This document shows positions 1-8,185 of a DNA stretch of 21,477 bases, piece after piece. Origin of the DNA: Chloroflexota bacterium (GTDB taxonomy: Bacteria > Chloroflexota > FW602-bin22 > JACPRP01). Positions within the stretch are counted from its first letter, which is position 1. Each line of letters begins with the position of its first letter. The stretch spans positions 1 through 21,477 of the forward strand of contig JACQUC010000012.1 in NCBI GenBank assembly GCA_016210495.1, given 5' to 3'. The notes below the pieces were generated by a model, which had not been told where the DNA came from, did no database searches, and worked only from the letters and a program-made list of their open reading frames with translations. The position numbers were made by a program, and so were the translations under genes.

Positions 1-1641
1 GAGCGCAAAGTCGACAGCTTTGCGGAAAGCTTCCAGAGCCAGAACGGCGACTGGGTGTACAGCCCCTATCAGACTGTGCCGTACCTGGACAATGGCCAGT
101 ACACGGTCAAGTCGACGGGCACGGATACTGGCTGGTGGGCCAACTTCTACCGCAGCGCCTACTCCATCGTGAGCGGCAACGAGGTGAAGGTGGAGTTCAA
201 GGTCGATGGGGCCGATTCGGGCGCGCACTTCGCGATAGAAAACGAGAGCGGAGGAGTGTACCGCCGGTGGGCGATCAACGCCTGGTCCGGAAAGATCTAC
301 GTGCAGTACAACGAGGGCAGCGGGTGGGTTTACCCGCAGGACCTGATCGACCCGATCAAGCTGAACACCTGGTACGTCGTCGTCCTAAGAGCCGACGATG
401 CCAACGGCTTCAGGATCGAGGTGCGCGAGCGAGACAACCCCAGCGTAGTGGGGACGTACACTCACGCGATGCAGACGGGCTTATCCTGGCGGTTCCACCA
501 CTGGATGTATCGCAATACCGCCTACATCGCCAGCTACGTCGAGCGCAAGTTGAACCCAGAGTCGGTGGTGTACGTCGGCAACCTCTACGAGAAGAACGTT
601 ACCACAGGCGAGGTGACGAAGTACTACTATGCCGAAGGCCGGCGCATCGCTATGCGCAAAGGCAGCACCCTGAACTACCTGCTGGCCGACCACCTGGGGA
701 GCACGGTGTCCGTGCTGGATGCCAACGGGAGCAACCCTCCGAGGAACAGCATCTACTACAGCTTCGGCGGCTCGCGCCTGAGCCCGTCGAGTCCGGCGAC
801 AGACAAGCTGTACACGGGGCAGCAAAGTGATGCGACGGGGCTGCACTACTATGGGGCACGGTGGTATGATGGCACGGTAGCTCGTTTCGTGAGTCCGGAT
901 ACGATAGTTGCTCATCCCCGGAACCCGCAGTCGCTCAATCGATACAGTTACGCATACAACAACCCCATTCGCTACGCTGACCCCACTGGCCACGTTGTGC
1001 CGATTGACGACCGCTTCGAGGACACGGAGATTGAGCTTCCAGAATGGCTCGAGCCAGTGGCCGGCGTGGGCTGTTTCTTCTTGGGATGCAACGTCGACAC
1101 GAAGCGTCACGTGATAACCGGGCCGTCCAAGGAAGAGTCCGCCGAGATGATGGTTGCGAGTCTTGCCGGCCCTGTTGGGAACGTGGAGATGGCTGGGGCA
1201 CGAATTGCCAAGCCGTTTCTCGAGAGGGCGGCCAAGGCCCTCAAGCTTAACCCTGAGACAATAGGCACTCTCGTGGGCGAGGCGGCCTACAAGCTGGCTC
1301 GCAAGGTGAACTACCGCGCCATCTATTTTGCCGCGAATCCTGCGCTCAAGGATTTCAAGAACAGGGTTTTTGTGCATCACGCCATACCCCTGGATGTTCT
1401 CCAAAGATATCCTGGCCTGTTCACTGCAGAGGAGTTATCCGACCCAGGCAATTTGAGAGGCCTAATCAGGGAGGGTGACCGTACACTGCACCTGAGCGAC
1501 ATCCAAAAGCGTTGGTTCAACTTCTTTAAGATGAACGCTAAAGCTACCCGAGAGCAAATTGAGCAGGAGGCCAAGGCAATCGACAACCAATATGAGCTTC
1601 TGAACAGGCCGACTCAGCGCTTCCTAAGCACCGAAGACTAG
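1..1641 (+). CDS. RHS-repeat protein with C-terminal HNH-like nuclease toxin domain (5' end outside window)
   Basis: The reading frame is open from base 1, so the start lies upstream and this is the C-terminal part of a larger protein. In order it shows: a beta-rich segment (bases 1 to about 530) resembling a LamG/concanavalin-like module; YD-type repeats and the RHS core (about 560-1000; LADHLGSTVSV, YYGARWYDGTVARFVSPD, LNRYSYAYNNP), closed by DPTGH at 979-993; a variable linker; and a distinct C-terminal domain. That domain carries VHHAIPLDVL (His-His 1375-1380), NLRG (Asn 1450), LHLSDIQKRW (His 1489, Trp 1513), an HH..N..H pattern typical of HNH/endonuclease VII-like toxins. In known RHS proteins the core forms a cocoon around the toxin tip, which is released to act on a neighbour cell; a DNase activity here is inferred. 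The probable immunity gene starts 28 bases downstream. RHS identity is secure; toxin chemistry is less so. Confidence 0.9.
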   Translation, partial: ERKVDSFAESFQSQNGDWVYSPYQTVPYLDNGQYTVKSTGTDTGWWANFYRSAYSIVSGNEVKVEFKVDGADSGAHFAIENESGGVYRRWAINAWSGKIYVQYNEGSGWVYPQDLIDPIKLNTWYVVVLRADDANGFRIEVRERDNPSVVGTYTHAMQTGLSWRFHHWMYRNTAYIASYVERKLNPESVVYVGNLYEKNVTTGEVTKYYYAEGRRIAMRKGSTLNYLLADHLGSTVSVLDANGSNPPRNSIYYSFGGSRLSPSSPATDKLYTGQQSDATGLHYYGARWYDGTVARFVSPDTIVAHPRNPQSLNRYSYAYNNPIRYADPTGHVVPIDDRFEDTEIELPEWLEPVAGVGCFFLGCNVDTKRHVITGPSKEESAEMMVASLAGPVGNVEMAGARIAKPFLERAAKALKLNPETIGTLVGEAAYKLARKVNYRAIYFAANPALKDFKNRVFVHHAIPLDVLQRYPGLFTAEELSDPGNLRGLIREGDRTLHLSDIQKRWFNFFKMNAKATREQIEQEAKAIDNQYELLNRPTQRFLSTED

Positions 1642-1669
1642 CAGTAACAGGGTTGTTCCGGAGGAAATT

Positions 1670-2407
1670 ATGCACCTCTATCCGAGACTATACGAACTGA
1701 GAAGTGTTTCCGTGGTTGGACACCTCGGTCATACCGTTCCGTTTAATCTTGGTTGTCCTCAATGTGGGCGCGAAGTCGGCCATTTCCACGAAGTGGAGCT
1801 TGTCCTTGACCAGTGGCCAGAGTGTGATTTGGTTGGTGCTACGGCCGAATACTTCGTGACAGATCGTCTTATCTCAAGACTAGAAAGTGTAGAAGCGACG
1901 GGATACGAGCATTATCCAGCTGCCCTCAGCATGTCCGGCGAGTTCAGGCTCTGGCACCCGCGCGTGAGGAAGCCGCTCAAGAAGATACCGCGGTTTGACT
2001 ATTTCGTCATCACGGGCCGGGCTGACGGGCCGTGGGTCTGGGTCACACGTAAGGCCGACACTTGCCCCGCCTGCGGTCAGGTTAGAGCACTTTCCCCTGA
2101 CAGGGAAACCTTCGATGCGATGCAAGCTGAGAGAGCGGGAGATGTGCCCCGCACGCCAATTCTGGTGTACCCAGATACGTGGAACGGGGAGGACTTCTTC
2201 TATTTGTCCGAGCCGGGGCCGCCGATAATTACCGAGCGCATCGCCAACATTCTGGACCAGACCGGTAACCTGCGGAAGCGAACGGTATCGGGGAGCGAAC
2301 GCGAGAGCATCTGCCGGACGACACCAAAGGTGGCTGCCAGGATGGAAAGGCTTAATTGGGAGGTAGCGGTTTGCTGCGAGCTTGGCCCCGCGGGTTGGGT
2401 TGAGTGA
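1670..2407 (+). CDS. Double-CXXCG motif protein, probable immunity protein to the upstream RHS toxin
   Basis: A 245-residue protein with two CxxCG motifs: CPQCG near residues 29-33 and CPACG near residues 132-136. The spacing, the order of hydrophobic stretches and the late TERIANIL helix fit the double-CXXCG family, which includes the myxobacterial SitI6 immunity proteins (family recalled, not searched). The four cysteines probably bind zinc. There is no signal peptide, so a cytoplasmic protein is expected, as for an immunity protein that neutralises its toxin inside the cell. The start is set by GGAGG at 1660-1664, five bases before ATG, 28 bases after the RHS stop. The last 40 or so residues (after TGNL) are Arg/Ser-rich and look unlike the rest; an old frameshift near 2280 is possible but unproven. 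It converges with the methyltransferase gene, 13 bases away. Confidence 0.75.
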   Translation: MHLYPRLYELRSVSVVGHLGHTVPFNLGCPQCGREVGHFHEVELVLDQWPECDLVGATAEYFVTDRLISRLESVEATGYEHYPAALSMSGEFRLWHPRVRKPLKKIPRFDYFVITGRADGPWVWVTRKADTCPACGQVRALSPDRETFDAMQAERAGDVPRTPILVYPDTWNGEDFFYLSEPGPPIITERIANILDQTGNLRKRTVSGSERESICRTTPKVAARMERLNWEVAVCCELGPAGWVE

Positions 2408-2420
2408 CCTTGCGAAATCA

Positions 2421-3161
2421 CTACCTCCGCCCCACCACCACCAACCGCTTCGACGTATGATCGTATGGGCTTCCTGAAAGATCGCCCGCCACGTCGACGC
2501 GGCTGAAGCCGCATCCGGTCAGAAGCGACACCAGCTCTGCCGCCGAATAGATGCGATGGGAGTATCTTAGCTCGGTGCGAGTGTGGCCTTTGATCGTGAT
2601 CCACCGGTTCTCCAGCCAGCTCCAGTTTCGGCTTACCCTGCGCTCCGCCAGCATCAGCATGCCGTCGTGCTCGTTCCAATCGCGCTCCTGGAAGACCCTG
2701 GCCAGAACCTCCTTGCCCATCAGCTCTATCACGAACACTCCGCCGGACTTCAGGGAGTTGTAGACGTTCCTAACAACACGGCGATCGTCTTCTGGGTCTT
2801 CAAAGTAGCCGAAAGAAGTGAGGAGGTTGACGGCGACGTCGAAGGTATCGGGCTGGCAAAACGCCCTCATATCGTCGTGGACGAAAGCGACCTCCAGGCC
2901 CGCCGCCTCGGCATCCGAACCCGCTCTCGCCAGAAATGCCCGCGTCTTGTCCACAGCGGTCACGCAGAAGCCACGTCGAGCGAACTCAAGGGAGTGTCGG
3001 CCCACCCCACAACACAGGTCAAGTACCCTCGCTCCGGCTTGGAGGCCTACCAGGGAAACGATCCTTTCCACCTCTGCCGGTGCCTCCGATAGGCGTTGGT
3101 GCGTAAACAGCAAGGGCTCGATCGCTTCCCAGAAGGGGTCTTCCGCGTGCGTGTAACACAT
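2421..3161 (-). CDS. Class I SAM-dependent methyltransferase, substrate unknown
   Basis: A 246-residue protein with the Rossmann-type methyltransferase signature: motif I VLDLCCGVGRHS (about residues 46-57), the acidic residue ending beta-2 in AVDKT (Asp71), HDDMR (95-99) and FDVAVNLLTSFGYF (107-120) for motif IV. It resembles the large group of cytosolic methyltransferases with the DLCCGxGRH..DMR..TSFGYF pattern, whose substrates are mostly unassigned. It begins 7 bases after the rpsI stop, so it is probably read through from the ribosomal operon, though its ribosome-binding site is poor. Methylation of a ribosomal protein, RNA or small molecule is possible; nothing in the sequence decides. 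Its 3' end faces the double-CXXCG gene and no terminator is visible between them. Confidence 0.85.
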   Translation of the reverse strand: MCYTHAEDPFWEAIEPLLFTHQRLSEAPAEVERIVSLVGLQAGARVLDLCCGVGRHSLEFARRGFCVTAVDKTRAFLARAGSDAEAAGLEVAFVHDDMRAFCQPDTFDVAVNLLTSFGYFEDPEDDRRVVRNVYNSLKSGGVFVIELMGKEVLARVFQERDWNEHDGMLMLAERRVSRNWSWLENRWITIKGHTRTELRYSHRIYSAAELVSLLTGCGFSRVDVAGDLSGSPYDHTSKRLVVVGRR

Positions 3162-3168
3162 GGATGTG

Positions 3169-3561
3169 TTAGCGCTTGGTGTACTGAGGAGCCTTGCGGG
3201 CGCGCTTCAACCCGTACTTCTTCCGCTCCTTCATCCGCGGATCGCGGGTGAGCAAGCCGGCCTTGCGCAGTGTCGGCCGCATCGACTCGTTGACCTCGGC
3301 CAGAGCCCTGGCGATGCCGTGGCGGATCGCCCCCGCCTGCCCGGAGGTGCCGCCACCGGAGACCCTAATCTCGACATTGTACTTGTTGAGGCTGCTAGTG
3401 AGGCGCAACGGCTCCAGCAGGTGCATCTGCAGTATCTGACGACTGAAAACCACGTGCATCGGCTTGTCGTTCACGATTACCTGGCCGGCACCCGGCAGCA
3501 GCTTTACGAGCGCCACAGAAGTCTTGCGGCGTCCCGTGCCGTAATAGTATTCTTTGTCCAT
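3169..3561 (-). CDS. rpsI: 30S ribosomal protein S9 (uS9)
   Basis: A 130-residue protein, the E. coli length, with the conserved YYYGTGRRKTSVALV start and the signature region GGGTSGQAGAIRHGIARAL. It ends in RKAPQYTKR, the basic tail that in the ribosome reaches the P-site tRNA. ATG at 3561 is preferred over an in-frame TTG nine bases upstream because the TTG sits only 3 bases from the GGAGG at 3574-3578. It follows rplM by 26 bases, the usual L13-S9 pair, and is followed at 7 bases by the methyltransferase gene. Confidence 0.97.
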   Translation of the reverse strand: MDKEYYYGTGRRKTSVALVKLLPGAGQVIVNDKPMHVVFSRQILQMHLLEPLRLTSSLNKYNVEIRVSGGGTSGQAGAIRHGIARALAEVNESMRPTLRKAGLLTRDPRMKERKKYGLKRARKAPQYTKR

Positions 3562-3587
3562 TCGTCCCAAGTTCCTCCAAAAGCTAG

Positions 3588-4028
3588 CTAGGACTTCGTT
3601 TTCTCTCCCAATGGGCCATTGATCTGAGCCTCGTGCGGGTGTGTTGGTCCAGCGTACACCTTTAGCTTTCCGAGCATAGCTTTCCCGAGCGCCGAGTGCG
3701 GCAGCATCCCTCGGACGGCGTGCTCGATGATCTTTGTCGGGCGCTTCTGCATCAAGTCGCGATAGCTAACGCTCTTCAGGCCGCCGGGATAGCCTGAGTG
3801 GCGGTAATACATCTTCTGCTCCGCTTTCTTGCCGCTGATTCTGATTCTCTCCGCGTTGATGACGACCACGAAATCTCCCACGTCCAGGTGAGGGGAGTAG
3901 ATAGGCTTGTGCTTGCCCTTCAGCAATTGAGCGATTCGGGAAGCTAGCCGGCCAAGCGTCTCGTTAGCGGCATCGACAACCACCCAGCGATGCTGGATTT
4001 CCGAAGCCTTCACGGCATGTGTTTTCAT
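3588..4028 (-). CDS. rplM: 50S ribosomal protein L13 (uL13)
   Basis: A 146-residue protein with the L13 hallmarks: WVVVDAANETLGRLASRIA near the N-terminus, then VVVINAERIRISGKKAEQKMYYRHSG, KRPTKIIEHAVRGMLP and KLKVYAGPTHPHEAQ. L13 is an early-assembly protein that binds 23S rRNA. ATG at 4028 has a good AAGGAGT ribosome-binding site about 6 bases upstream. It stands between truA (51 bases upstream) and rpsI, the common bacterial order truA-rplM-rpsI, and is probably read from the alpha-operon promoter; no separate promoter was found in the gap. Confidence 0.97.
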   Translation of the reverse strand: MKTHAVKASEIQHRWVVVDAANETLGRLASRIAQLLKGKHKPIYSPHLDVGDFVVVINAERIRISGKKAEQKMYYRHSGYPGGLKSVSYRDLMQKRPTKIIEHAVRGMLPHSALGKAMLGKLKVYAGPTHPHEAQINGPLGEKTKS

Positions 4029-4079
4029 CTATGACTCCTTAATCGCTGTGCCCGGATAGACGGCTCCGCAGGCGCTTCA

Positions 4080-4826
4080 TCAGTAACGCGCCTCCATAAA
4101 ACATAAGCCTCGAGCCGGCGCGGTTGGTCCCGCGAGGCGCCTATCGCAGGCCTCCAGTATCTTGCCAAAGCGCTCGACGTCTACTTTGCCCGTTCCTACC
4201 CAGATCAGGGTGCCGACGATCCCGCGCACCATCTGGGGCAGGAAACCGTTGGCCTCCAGGTCGAAGAAAGTCCAGCGCTTCTTCTGGCGCCATTCGGCAC
4301 TCAAAACAGTCCGTACAGTGTTGACCGCATTGGCGTGTACCCGGGCAAAGGAGGCGAAGTCATGCGTGCCCACGAGAAGGTCACTCGCCTCTTGCATCGC
4401 CTGAAGATCCAGCGACCTGCCGAAGTGGTACACGTAGGACCGCGCTAACGCCGTGGGCTCTGGCCGGTTCAGAATCGTGTACCTGTAGCGACGACTCTTG
4501 GCACTGTATCTGGCGTGAAACGTGGGCGCCACCTCGTAGCACCGCCTGACCACGATGTCGTCGGGCAGGACCGCGTTGAGCGCCCTCTGCAGCGTATCGC
4601 AGGGCAAGCTGGCGGAGATTCGTGTGCTGACAACCTGCCCGCACGCGTGCACGCCGGCATCCGTTCGACCGGCAGCGGCCACGCGCAACTCCTCCTGGGT
4701 GACGGATAACAGAGCTCTCTCGATCTCCGCCTGAATCGTCGACAGCCCCGGCTGAACCTGGAACCCGTGATAGGCAGTGCCATCGTATTCCAGAACAAAA
4801 GCTATGTTGCGGATAGAAACGTGCAC
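4080..4826 (-). CDS. truA: tRNA pseudouridine(38-40) synthase TruA
   Basis: TruA isomerises uridines 38, 39 and 40 in the anticodon stem-loop of tRNAs. The 248-residue protein shows the catalytic motif AAGRTDAGVHA with nucleophile Asp56, the N-terminal EYDGTAYHGFQVQP, and later RYRYTILN, HDFASFAR and FLPQMVRGIVGTLIWVGTGK, all at expected places. The start is a GTG at 4826, nine codons before LEYDGTAYHG; its Shine-Dalgarno is weak, so the exact start is less certain than the identity. It lies 56 bases after rplQ, in the usual order. Confidence 0.95.
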   Translation of the reverse strand: MHVSIRNIAFVLEYDGTAYHGFQVQPGLSTIQAEIERALLSVTQEELRVAAAGRTDAGVHACGQVVSTRISASLPCDTLQRALNAVLPDDIVVRRCYEVAPTFHARYSAKSRRYRYTILNRPEPTALARSYVYHFGRSLDLQAMQEASDLLVGTHDFASFARVHANAVNTVRTVLSAEWRQKKRWTFFDLEANGFLPQMVRGIVGTLIWVGTGKVDVERFGKILEACDRRLAGPTAPARGLCFMEARY

Positions 4827-4882
4827 GCTTTTCAGCCAGTTCTGCCTTGGATCCGCCTTGCAGCATTCGCCTGTAACTCAGA

Positions 4883-5236
4883 CTACTCCACCAGCTCGAT
4901 GCGAGCCATTTCGGCGGCATCACCGATTCGTGGTCCCAGTTTGATGATGCGGGTATATCCGCCCGGTCTCTCGGCAAACCTTGGCCCGATCACTTCAAAC
5001 AGCTTTTCGACGATCTTTCTGTCGTATACCCGGGACAGCGCCAGCCGGCGGGCGTGCAAGTCGCCCCGCTTGCCAAGCGTAATCAACCTTTCGGCCTGGC
5101 TCCGTATTTCCTTCGCCTTTGGCAAAGTCGTCGTTATTTTCTCGTACCGGAACAGGTCCGTCACCAGGCTGCGGTACAGGGCAACTCGTTGGCCGGTATG
5201 TCGACCCAGCTTTCGTCCGCCAACTCCGTGCCTCAT
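4883..5236 (-). CDS. rplQ: 50S ribosomal protein L17 (bL17)
   Basis: A 117-residue protein with the canonical [17 protein letters not shown] start and the block [24 protein letters not shown]; it ends with [27 protein letters not shown]17 is a bacteria-specific large-subunit protein near the exit tunnel. Its ATG overlaps the rpoA stop in an ATGA arrangement (4-base overlap), so it is probably translated by coupling to rpoA. Because the end of rpoA encodes the unusual acidic tail, the rplQ ribosome-binding region lies in the AAAAGGAG-like purine stretch that encodes the basic end of that tail. Confidence 0.97.
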   Translation of the reverse strand: MRHGVGGRKLGRHTGQRVALYRSLVTDLFRYEKITTTLPKAKEIRSQAERLITLGKRGDLHARRLALSRVYDRKIVEKLFEVIGPRFAERPGGYTRIIKLGPRIGDAAEMARIELVE

Positions 5237-6417
5237 CGCCGTTTTCTCCTTTTGGGCTTTTCCTCTTCTTCCTCTTCCTCGTACTCGTACTCTTCTTCGT
5301 CGTAGTCGTAGGACGGTTTGTGGGGCTCTGCCTCTTCTTCCTCTTTCTCCTCTTCGGCCAGCTCCTCGGCCTCCTCCTCTTCCTCCTCCTCGGTGCCTTC
5401 CTCAGCCTCCTCGGCAATGTCTCGCTCTTCGGGCTCCTCTTCTCTTTCTTCCTCGGAGCGTGCTGCCGCTTCGCTAAGCGCCAGGCGCGACCCTTCGATA
5501 AAGCCGCGCTGCTCTAGCTTCTCACGCAGTTCCTCCAACGACTTGCGGCCAAAGTTCCGCACGCCCAGAAGGTCGTCTTCGCTCATTTCGAGCACCTGTC
5601 CGACCTTGGTGATGCCGGCGCGCTTCAGACAGTTGTACGCGCGCACTGATAGGTCCAGGTCCTCGATCGGTATGTCGTATATCTTAGATGGAATGATGCT
5701 TGCTGCCAGTGGTTGCCTCTCCGGTCGGGCAGCCGGCTTGGCTGCGAGATCGAGCAGCAGGTTGAGATGCCGGACAAGGATGTCCGCGCTTTGCGACAGA
5801 GCGTCGTTGGGTGTGATGGTGCCGTCGGTCCAGACCTCCAGCACCAGTCGATCGTAGTCGGTCACCTGGCCGACGCGCGTGTGTTCGACCGCAAAATTCA
5901 CCTTGCGCACGGGAGTAAACACCGTATCAACCGGGATCACGCCGATGGCCAGGCCGTCACGGTGATCGGCGGGGACGTAGCCCTTGCCTTTCTCCACGGT
6001 CATTTCTATGCTCAGCCTGGCCTCGGGGGAGTCCAAGGTTGCGATGTGCAGCTCAGGGTTGACTATCTCGACCTCGGGAGGAGCCACGATATCGGCAGCC
6101 GTCACCCGGCCGCTGCCGCTTGCCTGAAGAACGAGGTCGGTTGGTCGGTCCGTATGCATCCGTAGACGGAGCTGCTTAAGATTGAGCACGAGCTCGATGG
6201 TGTCTTCCTTGACGTGTGGCACGTCTGAGAATTCATGATAAATCCCGTCGATCTTGACGGATGTGATTGCCGCTCCAGGCAAGGAAGAAAGCAGCACCCG
6301 ACGCAGGGCGTTGCCGAGCGTTACACCGTACCCTGGCTCTAGCGGCTCGATCTGGTAGCGGCCGTAGTCATCCGAGGTAGTGATAGGCGTTATTTTTGGT
6401 AGTATTATATCCAGCAA
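5233..6417 (-). CDS. rpoA: RNA polymerase alpha subunit with long acidic C-terminal tail
   Basis: The alpha N-terminal domain (residues 1 to about 225; [44 protein letters not shown]) dimerises and scaffolds beta and beta-prime. A linker leads to the C-terminal domain (about 244-312; [12 protein letters not shown] with Arg259 and Asn262, matching the UP-element-binding Arg265/Asn268 of E. coli, and [17 protein letters not shown]). Residues 313-394 are an extra tail of mostly Glu, with a Tyr/Asp patch ([10 protein letters not shown]) and a basic end (KPKRRKRR). E. coli alpha is 329 residues; this one is 394. The start is TTG at 6417, placed by AAGGAGG ten bases upstream and the conserved LPKI..... 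beginning. It overlaps rplQ by 4 bases; the 143 bases between rpsD and rpoA show no clear promoter. Confidence 0.97.
   Translation of the reverse strand: MLDIILPKITPITTSDDYGRYQIEPLEPGYGVTLGNALRRVLLSSLPGAAITSVKIDGIYHEFSDVPHVKEDTIELVLNLKQLRLRMHTDRPTDLVLQASGSGRVTAADIVAPPEVEIVNPELHIATLDSPEARLSIEMTVEKGKGYVPADHRDGLAIGVIPVDTVFTPVRKVNFAVEHTRVGQVTDYDRLVLEVWTDGTITPNDALSQSADILVRHLNLLLDLAAKPAARPERQPLAASIIPSKIYDIPIEDLDLSVRAYNCLKRAGITKVGQVLEMSEDDLLGVRNFGRKSLEELREKLEQRGFIEGSRLALSEAAARSEEEREEEPEERDIAEEAEEGTEEEEEEEAEELAEEEKEEEEAEPHKPSYDYDEEEYEYEEEEEEEKPKRRKRR
5236..5481 (-). repeat. Purine-rich low-complexity stretch encoding the acidic RpoA tail
   Basis: The rpoA strand here is a near-continuous run of GAG/GAA codons broken by GCC, TAC/GAC and lysine/arginine codons; on the plus strand it reads as CTC/TTC runs. 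It encodes residues 313-394 of RpoA. There is no perfect long tandem unit, so it looks like selected or slippage-expanded codon runs, not a mobile repeat. Length variation between strains would be expected if slippage is active. Confidence 0.8.
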
Positions 6418-6560
6418 TTGGGGTCGGCCTCCTTAGTGCAAAAGCGGCACGCGGCTGCTGCAACGAACACACAAGGCGTCACATGTTCTCAACCAAATAC
6501 ACATCCACAATCGCCCTGCCCGCCTTACGAGCTGCGTCTTCCGCTCTTCGCTTCCAACTT

Positions 6561-7193
6561 CTAGCGCGAATAGAACTCTACTATCAAGTGTTCGTTGACG
6601 TTTGTGTCGATGTCCACCTTCTCTGGAACGGAGAGCACCCGCCCGGACATTGCTGCCGGCTCGATGCTTAGCCACGACGGAATGGTCTTTCGTCCGACGT
6701 CTTCCATAGCGATCTTGAAGATATCGCGGTCACGACTGGAGCCGAGCACCGAAATCACATCGCCGGCCTTCGTGGTCATCGAAGGAATATCGGTTTTTCT
6801 GCCATTGACCGCGAAGTGCCCGTGCCGCACCAACTGACGCGCGGCGCGACGCGAGTCGGCAAAGGCTAACCTGAACACGACATTATCCAGGCGCATCTCG
6901 AGAAGCCTCAGCACGTTCTCACCTGTCGTGCCCTGGCGTCGCTCTGCTTCCACAAAGGTCTTTCTGAACTGCCGCTCCAGCACACCGTATATTGCCCTCA
7001 CCTTCTGCTTCTCGCGCATTTGCACGCCGTACTCGGAAACCTTTCGGCGGCGCTGCGCGTGCTGCCCCGGTTGATAAGGGCGCCGGTTGGGCTCGACGGC
7101 GCACTTGGGAGTGAAGCACCGCTCACCCTTGAGAAAGAGTTTCGCGCCTTCGCGGCGGCAAAGCTTGCACACCGGGCCCGTATATCTTCCCAT
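6561..7193 (-). CDS. rpsD: 30S ribosomal protein S4 (uS4), zinc-type
   Basis: A 210-residue primary 16S rRNA-binding protein. It begins [16 protein letters not shown] and keeps four cysteines (Cys9, Cys12, Cys26, Cys31), the zinc-binding C+ form. The S4 RNA-binding domain is seen as [21 protein letters not shown] followed by [14 protein letters not shown]. An in-frame extension upstream is rejected because ATG at 7193 has AGGAGGA six bases before it and matches the conserved N-terminus. It follows rpsK by 13 bases. In E. coli S4 autoregulates the alpha operon; a similar role here is not shown. Confidence 0.97.
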   Translation of the reverse strand: MGRYTGPVCKLCRREGAKLFLKGERCFTPKCAVEPNRRPYQPGQHAQRRRKVSEYGVQMREKQKVRAIYGVLERQFRKTFVEAERRQGTTGENVLRLLEMRLDNVVFRLAFADSRRAARQLVRHGHFAVNGRKTDIPSMTTKAGDVISVLGSSRDRDIFKIAMEDVGRKTIPSWLSIEPAAMSGRVLSVPEKVDIDTNVNEHLIVEFYSR

Positions 7194-7206
7194 TACTCCT
7201 CCTGAT

Positions 7207-7608
7207 CTATACTCTCCGTCTCTTGGGTGGGCGGCAACCATTGTGCGGAATAGGCGTGACATCGGTAATACTGCTTATCGAGAGACCGGCTGCCTGCAGT
7301 GAGCGAATCGCGGCCTCGCGACCTGACCCAGGCCCTTTGACAAGAACTTCGATCTGGCGGACCCCGTGTTCCATCGCCTTCCGGGCAGCAGATTCGGCTG
7401 CCATCCCTGCCGCGTAAGGCGTGCTCTTGCGCGAGCCCTTGAACCCAGCGCCACCAGCGCTGCCCCACGCCACTACGTTACCAGTCAGATCGGTAATTGT
7501 CACAATTGTGTTGTTGAATGTCGACTGAACGTAAGCCCGACCGCGAGGGATTTGCTTGCGTTCGCGTCTTTTGACCCGGACTCTTGTAGGTTTTTTCTTG
7601 TCTGCCAT
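7207..7608 (-). CDS. rpsK: 30S ribosomal protein S11 (uS11)
   Basis: A 133-residue platform protein with the conserved [22 protein letters not shown] and [14 protein letters not shown] blocks and the C-terminal signature [18 protein letters not shown]. Its Asn-Gly in PHNGC is the site that in E. coli can form isoaspartate. ATG at 7608 is preceded by AAAAGGAG. It lies 42 bases after rpsM and 13 before rpsD, the standard S13-S11-S4-alpha order. Confidence 0.97.
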   Translation of the reverse strand: MADKKKPTRVRVKRRERKQIPRGRAYVQSTFNNTIVTITDLTGNVVAWGSAGGAGFKGSRKSTPYAAGMAAESAARKAMEHGVRQIEVLVKGPGSGREAAIRSLQAAGLSISSITDVTPIPHNGCRPPKRRRV

Positions 7609-7650
7609 CTACACTCCTTTTGGTGTCAAGAGGGAGGCCACAGGTGCGCA

Positions 7651-8034
7651 CTACTTCTTGGCCGTAGCCTTGCGGCGACCAGCCACCGTCTTCCTCGGAC
7701 CGCGCCTGGTTCGGGCGTTTGTCCGCGTGCGCTGGCCGCGCACTGGAAGACCGCGCCGGTGACGAAGCCCGCGGTAAGAGCCGATCTCAATCAGTCGCTT
7801 GATATTCAGGTTAACTTCGCGGCGTAGATCGCCCTCGACCTTGTACTCGCGGTCGATCAACTCCCTGAGACGGCTAACCTCCTCTTCGGTGAGATCCTTC
7901 ACACGGGTATCCGGATTGATTCGCGTGCGAGCCAGAATCTGGCGGGCTGTCGTCGGACCAATGCCGTAGATGTAGCGCAAAGAGATCTCGACGCGCTTCT
8001 CCCTAGGGATGTCAACTCCAGCGATTCGCGCCAC
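7651..8034 (-). CDS. rpsM: 30S ribosomal protein S13 (uS13)
   Basis: A 127-residue head protein with [25 protein letters not shown] at the N-terminus, the helix region [15 protein letters not shown] and the signature [27 protein letters not shown] before a Lys/Arg-rich end that in ribosomes contacts P-site tRNA. It starts with GTG at 8034, backed by GGAGG a few bases upstream. The gap to rpmJ is 18 bases, so the two are co-transcribed. Confidence 0.97.
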   Translation of the reverse strand: MARIAGVDIPREKRVEISLRYIYGIGPTTARQILARTRINPDTRVKDLTEEEVSRLRELIDREYKVEGDLRREVNLNIKRLIEIGSYRGLRHRRGLPVRGQRTRTNARTRRGPRKTVAGRRKATAKK

Positions 8035-8052
8035 TACGCTTACCTCCGCTAA

Positions 8053-8166
8053 CTAGCCTTGCTTTTGCTTGTGCTTAGGATTCGGACATAGTACCATCAC
8101 GGCACCTTTTCTGCGAATGATCTTGCACTTCTCGCAACGAGCTTTTACTGACGCACGTACCTTCAC
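8053..8166 (-). CDS. rpmJ: 50S ribosomal protein L36 (bL36), zinc-type
   Basis: A 37-residue protein: [19 protein letters not shown], then [17 protein letters not shown]. The Cys-x2-Cys...Cys...His set (Cys11, Cys14, Cys27, His32) is the zinc ribbon of the zinc-dependent L36 form. It starts with GTG at 8166, with AGAGG about 8 bases upstream. It sits between infA and rpsM as in most bacteria and is the first gene behind the promoter at 8213-8242. Too short for most gene callers, but the family match is unmistakable. Confidence 0.96.
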   Translation of the reverse strand: MKVRASVKARCEKCKIIRRKGAVMVLCPNPKHKQKQG

Positions 8167-8185
8167 AACTTGTACCTCTCGACTG

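Noticed and set aside
481..1404. 307-codon minus-strand frame opposite the RHS gene
   Set aside because: It lies antisense to a clearly conserved RHS core and toxin domain, has no recognisable family and no ribosome-binding site; it is a shadow of GC-rich coding DNA.
2400..2425. Possible terminator between the convergent immunity and methyltransferase genes
   Set aside because: Only a 4-base GTGA/TCAC repeat is present and no U-tract follows on either strand.
5119..5857. Plus-strand Ser/Leu/Phe-rich frames opposite the end of rpoA
   Set aside because: They are the reverse complement of the Glu-codon runs of the RpoA tail (CTC/TTC/TCC repeats) and have no independent support.
6404..6409. TATAAT on the minus strand at the start of rpoA
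   Set aside because: It is made by codons 3-5 of rpoA (Asp-Ile-Ile), has no -35 box at a workable distance, and would start transcription inside the gene.
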